This document shows, piece after piece, positions 17,143 to 25,152 of a stretch of 64,000 nt of DNA. Below the pieces are notes generated by a model that had not been told where the DNA came from, ran no database searches, and saw nothing but the letters and a program-made list of their open reading frames with translations. The translations under genes and the position numbers were made by a program. The stretch is from Candidatus Palauibacter soopunensis (lineage in GTDB: Bacteria; Gemmatimonadota; Gemmatimonadetes; Palauibacterales; Palauibacteraceae). The stretch covers positions 1 through 64,000 of the forward strand of contig NZ_CANPVT010000040.1 of the NCBI RefSeq assembly GCF_947581735.1, written 5' to 3'. How positions within the stretch are numbered: the first letter of the stretch is position 1; every line of letters starts with the position of its first letter.

Positions 17143-18870
17143 ATGAACAGGAAGCTGACACTGCCGGCCGTCGCGCTGGCTCTGGGAGTCGGCTTGTCGG
17201 GCTGCGACCTTCAGGTCAACAACCCGAACGAGCCGGACCGGGCCCGCGCGCTGGCCAGCCCGGATGACGTCGAGTCGCTCATCGCCAGTTCGTACCAGCA
17301 GGTATGGGCGATGGGCCATTACTGGAACAACGCGAACTTCGCGTTCAACCACATGTCGAGCCGGCACACGGCGACGTGGGGCAACAACGGCCAGAACGAT
17401 CTCGGTCGGGAACCCCGCGAGCCGATGCCGAACTCGACTTCCTATCGCTGGTCGTACGTGTTCTCCGAGCACTGGAACGACGCCTATGGAGGGATCGCGG
17501 CGGCGTCCGACGGGGTCCGCGCCATCGACGAGGGTCTGGAGATCGGGCCGGGGGGCGAGCGAAACGCCCGGGCCCGTGCCTTCGCTCTTTCCAGTCAGGC
17601 GATGCTGAGTTGCCTGCTCTCGCTGTGGTACGATCAGGCCTTCATCGTCGACGAGACGACGGATCTCACCGGCGAACTCGAGACCGTCGACTACAACAGC
17701 ATGTTCAGCTACGCGATGGGCAAGCTGAACGAGGCCGAGTCCGCCGTGCGGGCGACGTCGTTCTCGCTGCCGGATACCTGGATCAACGGGAACGCCTGGG
17801 ACAACAACCAGTTCGCCGACTATCTGGTAGGCTGGAAGGCGCGCTGCGCGGCGAACCTGCCGCGGACGGATGCCGAGGCGGCCGGTGCGAACTGGAGTCA
17901 GATCATCTCCGACGCGCGGGCCGGCATTCAGGATGTTGTCGTGGTCGGCGAAGACCGTTCGTCGGACACGGCCTGGTATGACGACATGAAGGCCAAGGCG
18001 CAGCAGAACGGCACCTGGCACCGGATGCACATGGATTGGGCCGGCATGGCGGACCAGAGCGGGCAGTACCAGGACTGGCTCTCCTTCGAGACCTCGAAGC
18101 GGACGGCGCGCAAGATGGAGTTCGGGGATGACCGGCGTTACCCCGCCGTGAACGAGAACGGGACGCTGGGCGAGAGCGTGAGTCCCACGGCCGCGTCCAC
18201 GGGTCCCGTCCACCGCTACAACGCGAACATCATCTTCATCGCCTCGCGCGGGACGTACCGGCAGTCGCACTACGGAGATGCGCGGTACGACCACTACACC
18301 CTGAGCTGCAACTTCTGCGAGTCCGGGGACATGGAGGAGATGACGGGCCAGGAGATGGACCACTACGTCGCGGAAGGCCTGTACCGGATGGGCGACTTCG
18401 CGGGGGCCGCGGACATCATCAACGTGACGCGGATGCAGGCCGGACTGCCTCCCGCGCCGTCGAATCCGACGGACGCCGTCCCGTCGAACGGTGCGGGCGA
18501 GTGCACGCCGCGCAAGCGGTACGACGTGCAGGGGCGTTGCGGCAACCTGCGGGACGCCATGTGGTTCGAGCACTTCGAGAACGTGTTCAACGTGTTCGGA
18601 GGGCTTGAGCACTGGCACGGGCGACGCAACGACATCCTGCCGGCGGGCACGGCGCTCCACCTGCCGATGCCGGCGGCGGATCTCGAGGTTCTGCAGCGGG
18701 ACATCTACACGTTCGGCGGGAGCGCGGGCGGTGCGGCAGGCAATCCGACGCCGCCGTCGATCGTTCCGGGCAGCCTCGACTCGGCGCTGGAGAGGGCGGC
18801 CTTCACGCTGCATCGCCTCCAGCGGCACCAGAAGGCCGCGCGCGCCAGCGAGGATATGGTCGTGCGTTGA
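17143..18870 (+). CDS. SusD/RagB-family outer-membrane lipoprotein, copy 2
   Basis: 575 aa with lipobox GLSGC, Cys21. It begins 55 bases after susC2 and pairs with it. Conserved SusD features match copy 1: DLQVNNPNEPDRARA, helical repeats, CNFC near residue 389, ECTPRKRYDVQGRC, and the FENVFNVFGGLEHWH block. In this copy LEFWH is LEHWH. The GGAGGGG ribosome site precedes the ATG by two bases. Confidence 0.92.
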   Translation: MNRKLTLPAVALALGVGLSGCDLQVNNPNEPDRARALASPDDVESLIASSYQQVWAMGHYWNNANFAFNHMSSRHTATWGNNGQNDLGREPREPMPNSTSYRWSYVFSEHWNDAYGGIAAASDGVRAIDEGLEIGPGGERNARARAFALSSQAMLSCLLSLWYDQAFIVDETTDLTGELETVDYNSMFSYAMGKLNEAESAVRATSFSLPDTWINGNAWDNNQFADYLVGWKARCAANLPRTDAEAAGANWSQIISDARAGIQDVVVVGEDRSSDTAWYDDMKAKAQQNGTWHRMHMDWAGMADQSGQYQDWLSFETSKRTARKMEFGDDRRYPAVNENGTLGESVSPTAASTGPVHRYNANIIFIASRGTYRQSHYGDARYDHYTLSCNFCESGDMEEMTGQEMDHYVAEGLYRMGDFAGAADIINVTRMQAGLPPAPSNPTDAVPSNGAGECTPRKRYDVQGRCGNLRDAMWFEHFENVFNVFGGLEHWHGRRNDILPAGTALHLPMPAADLEVLQRDIYTFGGSAGGAAGNPTPPSIVPGSLDSALERAAFTLHRLQRHQKAARASEDMVVR

Positions 18871-18885
18871 AGGTTGAGGTGAAAT

Positions 18886-18916
18886 GACCGGGGGCGCCGG
18901 AGGGCGCTTCCCGGTC
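18886..18916 (+). terminator. Possible weak terminator after susD2
   Basis: GACCGGG (18886-18892) pairs with CCCGGTC (18910-18916), with a further GGCGCC/GGCGCT inner stem. There is no real U-tract after it (TGACTTCAG), so termination may be partial and susC3 may be read from the same transcript. Confidence 0.4.
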
Positions 18917-18985
18917 TGACTTCAGATAAAGGACGGTCGCATAACGAAGCACAAACGGATCTCACTGCTACAAGGAGAGTGATCC

Positions 18986-21900
18986 ATGTTGTTCAGGTTG
19001 TCAGGACGGCGGAGGCGCGCGAGCGCGCTGGCCGCCACGGCAGTGAGCGCCTGGCTCTTTATCGGCGCGGCCCCGCTGCTCGCTCAGGGAGCGATCTCGG
19101 GGACGGTGACCGACGCGGAGTCGCTGGCCCCGGTGGCCGGCGCGCAGGTGTTCGTTGCGGGAACGGTGATCGGTACGCTGTCGGGTCCGGAGGGCACGTA
19201 CCGGTTGGACGGTGTACCGGCGGGCGAGCAGACCGTGACGGTCCGCCTGATCGGCTACCGGGAGCTGTCGCAGACAGTGACGGTGGCGTCGGGTCAGGTG
19301 GCGACGGCGGACTTCTCCGTGGAGCAGACGGCGCTTCGCCTCCAGGACATCGTCGTAACGGGAGTGGTGGGCGAAACGCCGCAGGTGAAGCTCCCGTTCA
19401 CGGTGGAGCGGCTGTCGGCGCAGGATCTTCCGGTCCCGGCGGCGGACGCTTCGTCGCTGTTGGCGGGTAAGGCCGCGGGCGTATCGGTCGTCTCCGCTTC
19501 GGGCCAGCCGGGCCAGCCGGCGTCGATCATGCTGCGCGGACCGACGTCGATCAACGCCTCCGGCCGGAGCACGTCACCGCTGATCGTGATCGACGGCGTG
19601 ATTCAGTCCGAAGGCGCGTCGCTGTCGGACGTGGGCGCGCTGGACATCGACCACGTGGAGATCGTGAAGGGAGCGGCGGCGGCGTCGCTGTACGGTTCGC
19701 GGGCGCAGAACGGCGTGATCGAGATCACGACGAAGCGCGGCACGGGCCTGCAGACGAACACGCTGAACGTCCTCGCGCGCGGCGAGTACGGCCTGGGCCA
19801 ACTGGTCGGTGACATCGGCCTCGTGCGTTCGCATCCGTACACGATGAACGCGTCCGGCTCGAAGTTCATCGATTCGCAGGGCAATGAGGTCGACTTCCGC
19901 GACCTCAACCGACAGGGCTTCGGCTCGGCGCTGCTCTACAACCAGATCAATCCCGGCGATCCGGGCACCACGTCCACGGCGTTCGCAAACCAGGCGTTCC
20001 CGGGCGAACTGTTCGACCACATGGACACGTTCTTCGATCCCGGCGAGACGATGGACATCTACGGCGCCGTGACGGGTCGTTTCGGCGAGTCGAGCTTCCG
20101 GGTGAGCGTCGACCAGTTCCGCGAGGCAGGGGTCGTGAGCTGCTCGCAGTGCATCGACAACCTGGCAACGCTGAACGCGGACCGCGTCGCACAGGGGCTC
20201 GCGCCCTTCGATGTCGGAGTTCCCGACGACGAGGGCTTCGAGCGGCAGAACGTGCGTCTGAACGTCGACACGCGCTTCGGCGATCTCGACATTGCGGCGA
20301 GCGGCTTCTACTCGCGTTCCAATCAGGACGACAAGGCGGTCACGACCGGCGCTTTCTCCCGGCTGACCTTCATGTCGCCCGCGATCGAACTGACGGGCGT
20401 TTCGGCGTTCGACGGGTACCCCGATATCGACGCGGATCCGCAGTCGATCGAGGCGAACCCGCTCTACCTGCTTGCGGTGAACGACAGTCGCGACAAGCGC
20501 ACGCGGTCGATGGGGTCGGTGGACCTCAACTTCTCGCCCGCGGCTATCGACTGGCTGACGCTCGAGGCGAACGCGTCGTTCGACCGGACGGACTTCCGGG
20601 ACTACACGATCCGGCCCAAGAACGAGCGGACGTCAAGCGCCAGCGGAACGGGCGAACTCACCGGCGGCAGCCTGCGCGAGTTCAACTTCACCGATGAGGC
20701 GATCAATGCCTCCGTGACGCTCGGCGCGAGTCAGACGTTCCTGGACGGCGACGTCACGGTGCGCGCGAAGGCCCGCTACCTGATCGAGGACCAGAGCTTC
20801 AAGTCGAACGGCGTGTTCGGCAGCCGCTTCTCGGTGCAGGACGTGCCGAACTTCGGTGCGATCATCGGCGAGACGAGCGGAAACAACCAGGTCCGCTCGA
20901 TCAAGGCGGAGGGGCTGTTCGGGATCGCGAGCGTCGACTACCAGGGTCGCTACATCCTCGACGGCCTGATCCGTCGCGACGGCTCCTCGCTGTTCGGACC
21001 CGATGAGCGGTGGCAGACGTACTACCGCGGCTCGGTCGCGTGGCGAATCTCTCAGGAGGACTTCTGGAACATCGACGCGATCGACGAGCTGAAGCTGCGC
21101 TTCTCGCTGGGTACGGCGGGTGGCCGCCCGAACTTCTATGCCCAGTATGAGACGTTCGGCGTTGCGCAGGGCGCGATCTTCCCGATCAACCTCGGGAACC
21201 GCGCGCTGAAGCCGGAGTTCACGACGGAGCGCGAAGCGGGGCTCAATTTCGTGTTCTTCGAGAACCTCGGTCTCGACCTGACGTACGCCTGGCAGACGAC
21301 CGACGACCAGTTGCTGCAGGTTCCGCAGGCGGCGTTCGTGGGCTTCTCGAACCAGTGGCAGAACGCGGGCGAGATCTCGGCGGAGACGTACGAAGTGTCG
21401 CTGCGTTACGCGGCGATCGACGAGCAGGACATGGGCCTCCAGTTCCGGCTGAACTGGGACCGGACGCGGCAGGAGATCACGCGTCTCGACGTGCCCGACT
21501 ACACGGTGTCGACCTACTACGTCTCCGAGGGTCGTCCGCTGGGCGAGATGTGGGGCGAAGTCCTGGCCACGAGTTGTGCGGACCTGGCGCCGGTCGGCGT
21601 GTCGGCTTCCGACTGCAACGCCAACTTCCAGGTGAACGACGACGGACTTCTCGTCTACACCGGCGGTGCGAACCACACCGAAGGGTTCAGCAAGAAGCTG
21701 TGGGGCACGGAAGGCCAGGTGGCCACGGCCGATGGTGGAATGCGGAACTACAAGTGGGGACATCCCTTCATGGTGGAGGACTACTCGCCGGCCTGCGTCG
21801 CCAAGAATCCGGGCGACTACATGGAGAAGTGCCGGCTGACCGACTTCCTGCCGTTCGGGAACACGACGCCGGATTTCAGCGCTTCGTTCGCGACGAACTT

Positions 21901-22369
21901 CCGGTACAGGAACCTCAGCCTGAACGCGCTCCTCGAGTCGTCGGTGGGTCACTCGATCTACAACAACACGGCGCAGTGGGCGCTTCGCGAACTGCGCGGC
22001 GAGGACGTGGATCAGACGGGCAAGCCGCTCGAGTTGAACAAGCCGACGGGCTACGCCTCGGTCATCTACAACGTCGGGTCGGACAACTCCTGGTTCCGCG
22101 AAGACGGCGACTGGCTCAAGGTCCGCGAGCTTTCGCTCGGCTACACGCTGCCGGAATCGCTCACGTCGTCCGTGTTCGGGGACGTGTTCGACCGGGTCAC
22201 GCTGAACGCCATCGGACGCAACCTGTTCACCTTCACCGCATACCGCGGGTACGATCCCGAAGTCGGCCGAGACGGCGGGGAGGTCGGGAGCGCGACCTTG
22301 AACCGCTACGACAGCTTCGGTTACCCGAATTTCCGAACGTTCACCTTCTCGGCGGAACTCGTCTTCTGA
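18986..22369 (+). CDS. SusC/RagA-family TonB-linked outer-membrane transporter, copy 3
   Basis: 1127 aa, same domain order as copy 1 and most like it. Residues from about 19 to 258 are encoded by DNA identical to copy 1 (19040-19759); after TGLQTN the two drift apart (TLNVLARGEYGLGQ here, SLNITGRGEYGFGQ in copy 1). The six cysteines are kept (CSQC, SC...SDC, AC...EKC). Differences from copy 1 concentrate in barrel segments that would form extracellular loops, for example after TNDGLLVYTGGANHTEGF and around the MRNYKWGHPFM stretch. An AAGGAGAG site precedes ATG 18986. Confidence 0.93.
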   Translation: MLFRLSGRRRRASALAATAVSAWLFIGAAPLLAQGAISGTVTDAESLAPVAGAQVFVAGTVIGTLSGPEGTYRLDGVPAGEQTVTVRLIGYRELSQTVTVASGQVATADFSVEQTALRLQDIVVTGVVGETPQVKLPFTVERLSAQDLPVPAADASSLLAGKAAGVSVVSASGQPGQPASIMLRGPTSINASGRSTSPLIVIDGVIQSEGASLSDVGALDIDHVEIVKGAAAASLYGSRAQNGVIEITTKRGTGLQTNTLNVLARGEYGLGQLVGDIGLVRSHPYTMNASGSKFIDSQGNEVDFRDLNRQGFGSALLYNQINPGDPGTTSTAFANQAFPGELFDHMDTFFDPGETMDIYGAVTGRFGESSFRVSVDQFREAGVVSCSQCIDNLATLNADRVAQGLAPFDVGVPDDEGFERQNVRLNVDTRFGDLDIAASGFYSRSNQDDKAVTTGAFSRLTFMSPAIELTGVSAFDGYPDIDADPQSIEANPLYLLAVNDSRDKRTRSMGSVDLNFSPAAIDWLTLEANASFDRTDFRDYTIRPKNERTSSASGTGELTGGSLREFNFTDEAINASVTLGASQTFLDGDVTVRAKARYLIEDQSFKSNGVFGSRFSVQDVPNFGAIIGETSGNNQVRSIKAEGLFGIASVDYQGRYILDGLIRRDGSSLFGPDERWQTYYRGSVAWRISQEDFWNIDAIDELKLRFSLGTAGGRPNFYAQYETFGVAQGAIFPINLGNRALKPEFTTEREAGLNFVFFENLGLDLTYAWQTTDDQLLQVPQAAFVGFSNQWQNAGEISAETYEVSLRYAAIDEQDMGLQFRLNWDRTRQEITRLDVPDYTVSTYYVSEGRPLGEMWGEVLATSCADLAPVGVSASDCNANFQVNDDGLLVYTGGANHTEGFSKKLWGTEGQVATADGGMRNYKWGHPFMVEDYSPACVAKNPGDYMEKCRLTDFLPFGNTTPDFSASFATNFRYRNLSLNALLESSVGHSIYNNTAQWALRELRGEDVDQTGKPLELNKPTGYASVIYNVGSDNSWFREDGDWLKVRELSLGYTLPESLTSSVFGDVFDRVTLNAIGRNLFTFTAYRGYDPEVGRDGGEVGSATLNRYDSFGYPNFRTFTFSAELVF
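19040..19759 (+). repeat. 720-bp block identical to susC copy 1
   Basis: Partner of 8277-8996, in direct orientation 10,763 bp away. Homologous recombination between the two would delete the intervening pairs and leave one chimeric susC, rather than invert them. Identity ends at 19760. Confidence 0.95.
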
Positions 22370-22371
22370 CG

Positions 22372-22421
22372 CCCCTCCGGGAACGGGGGTCGCACGGACA
22401 TGGATTTGAGTAATGGAGGGG
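22372..22421 (+). promoter_or_regulatory. Candidate ribosome-site-hiding hairpin before susD3
   Basis: CCCCTCC at 22372-22378 is complementary to GGAGGGG at 22415-22421 just before the susD3 ATG. A competing CCCC/GGGG hairpin (22372-22375 with bases in 22385-22389) is available. The same arrangement occurs before susD2, while the spacer between the arms has diverged. Confidence 0.45.
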
Positions 22422-22423
22422 TC

Positions 22424-24157
22424 ATGAAAAGGAAGCTGACACTGCCTGCCATTGCGCTGGCGCTTACGGTCGGCTTTACGGGTTGCGACCTGCAGGTCGA
22501 CAACCCGAACGAGCCGGACAGGGCGCGTGCGCTGGCGGGCCCGGACGATGTGGAGACGCTCATCGCGAGCTCCTTCCTCAAGGTCTGGGAAATCGGGCAC
22601 TACTGGAACAACGCGAACTTCGCGTTCAATCACATGTCGAGCCGCCACACGGCGACGTGGGGCAACATGGGGATGAACGACCTCGGTCGTGAACCCCGCG
22701 AACCGCTGCCGAACTCGGCCGCGTACAGTCCGTCGTACATCTTCGAGGCGAACTGGGGTGACGCCTACGGCGGCATCTCGGCGGCGTCGGACGGGATCCG
22801 GGCCCTCGACGAGGGTCTGGAGATCGGCCCCGGAGGCGAGCGCAATGTGCGTGCGCGCACGTTCGCGATGGCGAGCCAGGCCATACTGAACTGCCTGCTC
22901 TCGCTGTGGTACGATCAGGCGTTCATCGTCGACGAGACGGTGGACCTGACGGGCGAGCTGGACACGGTCGACTACAACGCCGTCTACCAGTACGCGGTGA
23001 GCAAGCTGAATGAGGCGGAGGCTGCCGCCCGCTCGTCCTCGTTCACGCTACCGGAAACGTGGATCAACGGGAATCCCTGGGACAACAACCAGCTCGCCGA
23101 TTACCTGGTGAGCTGGAAGGCGCGCTGTGCCGCCAACCTGCCGCGGACGGATGCCGAGGCCGCGGGCGTGAACTGGGGCAGCATCATCTCGGATGCCGAG
23201 AACGGCATTCGCGAACTCGTGGCCATCGGCGAGGACCGGTCTTCCGGCACTCCATGGTGGAGCGGCATCAAGATCTTCATGCAGGAGAACCGGACCTGGC
23301 ACCGCATGCACATGGACTGGGTCGGCATGGCGGATCAGAGCGGCCAGTACCAGGACTGGCTGACGTTCCCCACGGAACAGCGGACGGCGCGCGAGATGAC
23401 GTTCGGGGACGACAAGCGGTTCCCTGCGGTCAACGAGCACGGTACGCTCGGGGAGCCCGTGAGTCCCTCGGCGGCCTCGTATGGCCCGCGTCACCGGTAC
23501 AACGCGACGATCATCTTCCGGCCGGAGCGCGGAACGTACCGGCAGTCGCACTACGGCGACTCGCGGTACGACGACTACACGCTGAGTTGCAGCCGCTGCG
23601 AGTTCGGCGCGATGGAGTCCATGACGCACCAGGAAATGGACACGTACGTCGCCGAGGCTCACTACCGGATGGGCAACTTCTCGGCTGCCGCGGACATCGT
23701 GAACAAGACGCGCGCGGAGGCGGGGTTGCCCCCGGCGCCGTCGAACCCGACGGACGCGGTGCCCTCGAACGCGGCGGGCGAGTGCACGCCGCGGAAGCGG
23801 TACGACGTGCAGGGCCGTTGCGGGAACCTGCGCGACGCAATGTGGTTCGAGCACTTCGAAAACGTGTTCAACGTGTTCGGCGGACTCGAGTTCTGGCACG
23901 GACGGCGTAACGACATCCTGCCGGCGGGGAGTGCGCTGCAATTGCCGATCCCGGCCGCCGATCTCGAGGTGCTGCAGCGGGACATCTACACCTTCGGCGG
24001 GGGAGAGGCGAGTTCGGCCGGGAACCCCATCCCGCCCGCGGTCGTGCCGGGCAGTCTCGACGCTGCGCTGCAGCGTGCGGCGTACTCGCTGGAGCGTATC
24101 CAGAGGAGTCTCGCGGCTGAGGGTCGGGCGGCAAACGCCGATCTCGTAGTGCGTTAG
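22424..24157 (+). CDS. SusD/RagB-family outer-membrane lipoprotein, copy 3
   Basis: 577 aa with lipobox GFTGC, Cys21. Pairs with susC3, 54 bases upstream. ATG 22424 (MKRKLTLPA) is chosen over ATG 22400 because it aligns with the other two copies and has GGAGGGG upstream. Near the N terminus, about 55 bases (GPDDVETLIASSFLKVWEIG) are identical in DNA to susD1 but not to susD2, so copies 1 and 3 are the closest pair for susD as well. CSRC and ECTPRKRYDVQGRC cysteine pairs are kept. Confidence 0.92.
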   Translation: MKRKLTLPAIALALTVGFTGCDLQVDNPNEPDRARALAGPDDVETLIASSFLKVWEIGHYWNNANFAFNHMSSRHTATWGNMGMNDLGREPREPLPNSAAYSPSYIFEANWGDAYGGISAASDGIRALDEGLEIGPGGERNVRARTFAMASQAILNCLLSLWYDQAFIVDETVDLTGELDTVDYNAVYQYAVSKLNEAEAAARSSSFTLPETWINGNPWDNNQLADYLVSWKARCAANLPRTDAEAAGVNWGSIISDAENGIRELVAIGEDRSSGTPWWSGIKIFMQENRTWHRMHMDWVGMADQSGQYQDWLTFPTEQRTAREMTFGDDKRFPAVNEHGTLGEPVSPSAASYGPRHRYNATIIFRPERGTYRQSHYGDSRYDDYTLSCSRCEFGAMESMTHQEMDTYVAEAHYRMGNFSAAADIVNKTRAEAGLPPAPSNPTDAVPSNAAGECTPRKRYDVQGRCGNLRDAMWFEHFENVFNVFGGLEFWHGRRNDILPAGSALQLPIPAADLEVLQRDIYTFGGGEASSAGNPIPPAVVPGSLDAALQRAAYSLERIQRSLAAEGRAANADLVVR

Positions 24158-24220
24158 CATTTCCTCTGCGGAGGATCCCGTGCGGGGGCGCCTGAGGGCG
24201 TCCTCGAGTAGGCGGCGGAG

Positions 24221-24244
24221 GCCACCGGGTTTCGTTCCGGTGGC
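24221..24244 (+). terminator. Hairpin downstream of susD3, possible terminator
   Basis: GCCACCGG (24221-24228) pairs perfectly with CCGGTGGC (24237-24244) around GTTTCGTT. There is no U-tract, so this is only a candidate 3' end for the susCD array. Confidence 0.35.
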
Positions 24245-24302
24245 GTCCGCGCATCCGGGATCCGACGTGTCAGAAAAGGCGGACTTCGGACGTTTCCTCG
24301 TT

Positions 24303-24324
24303 GTGCGGCGGTCGTCCGCCGCAC
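24303..24324 (+). promoter_or_regulatory. Perfect 9-bp hairpin upstream of the small lipoprotein
   Basis: GTGCGGCGG (24303-24311) and CCGCCGCAC (24316-24324) flank a TCGT loop, 49 bases before the ATG at 24373. It could be a 5' UTR element or an operator; nothing in the sequence decides between them. Confidence 0.35.
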
Positions 24325-24372
24325 TAGCTTTCGGCTACGGAGACGATCCCGAGCAAGAGTACAGAGGCATAC

Positions 24373-24573
24373 ATGAGACTGAGAGCCACGCACTTCCTGG
24401 CGACATGCGCGCTCCTGATCGGCTTGGCCGGCGTGTCCGCGACCGGGTGTTTGGACCTCACCGTCGGGCCCACGGTTCCGGCCGTCGATTCCACGGAAGA
24501 CACCGCGCTCGATGAGCCGGGCAACACGAATCCGGGCAGCAGCATCGTCCCGGCCCTCCCGGAGAGTCGCTAG
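24373..24573 (+). CDS. Small lipoprotein of unknown function
   Basis: A 66-aa product with a clear lipoprotein signal: basic start MRLRATHF, hydrophobic core ATCALLIGLAGV, and Cys27 in SATGC. The mature part is only about 40 residues, acidic and rich in Pro, Thr, Ser and Asp (LDLTVGPTVPAVDSTEDTAL), with no recognisable domain. The sequence after the cysteine (LDLTVGP) faintly recalls the DLQVDNP start of the SusD proteins next door, so it may be a remnant or a small accessory of the array; this is a guess. Confidence 0.65.
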   Translation: MRLRATHFLATCALLIGLAGVSATGCLDLTVGPTVPAVDSTEDTALDEPGNTNPGSSIVPALPESR

Positions 24574-24594
24574 CAATTCGGCGGCCGGCGCGCC

Positions 24595-25152
24595 TTGACG
24601 GGGTCCGGTCGGCCATCCTCCGGTATTGACGCCTCGCTGCGGGCCGTCGCCCTCGGGATGGGATCGAATCTGGGTTCTCGCATCGACCATCTGCGCGCCG
24701 CCGCGCGACACCTGGCGAAGAAGGTGCTGGTCGAGCCGCGGTTCTCCAGGGTTTATGAGACGGCGCCCGCCTACGGCCTGGACCAACCCGCCTACCTGAA
24801 CGCCTGCTGCGTCGGTTGGACCCGTCTCGAGCCCGGCGCCCTGCTCGCCTCGCTCAAGGGTCTCGAATCGAACGCGGGACGCGACCCGGATGCGCCGAGA
24901 TTTTCCTCCCGTCCTCTCGATCTCGACATCCTTCTCTACGCGAACGAAGTTGTCGAAACGCCGCATCTGGCGATTCCACACGCCGCCCTCGCGGATCGGG
25001 CCTTCGTTCTCCTCCCGCTGGCGGAGGTTGCCGGCGCCTGGCGACATCCCGCGCTCGGGCGCTCGATCGCCGAGTTGGCGGCCGCGATCGACCCGGAGGG
25101 TGTCGCCGTCACGGATCTGCGACTGACGGGTGCTTCCGATGGAGGCTCATGA
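24595..25152 (+). CDS. folK: 2-amino-4-hydroxy-6-hydroxymethyldihydropteridine pyrophosphokinase
   Basis: Transfers pyrophosphate from ATP to the pterin in folate synthesis. The 185-aa protein contains GMGSNLGSR near residue 21, the ETAPAYGLDQPAYLNAC block, and the FSSRPLDLDILLY signature with the two metal-binding aspartates. No ATG is available upstream of the conserved region, so TTG 24595 is the likely start. Its stop overlaps the aroB ATG by four bases, so folate and aromatic-precursor genes are translated together. Another folate-pathway gene, folE, lies far away at 41336. Confidence 0.93.
   Translation: MTGSGRPSSGIDASLRAVALGMGSNLGSRIDHLRAAARHLAKKVLVEPRFSRVYETAPAYGLDQPAYLNACCVGWTRLEPGALLASLKGLESNAGRDPDAPRFSSRPLDLDILLYANEVVETPHLAIPHAALADRAFVLLPLAEVAGAWRHPALGRSIAELAAAIDPEGVAVTDLRLTGASDGGS

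Noticed and set aside
8277..19759. Transposon or integrative element carrying susCD
   Set aside because: The repeats are internal to the genes, there are no terminal inverted repeats, and no recombinase is present.
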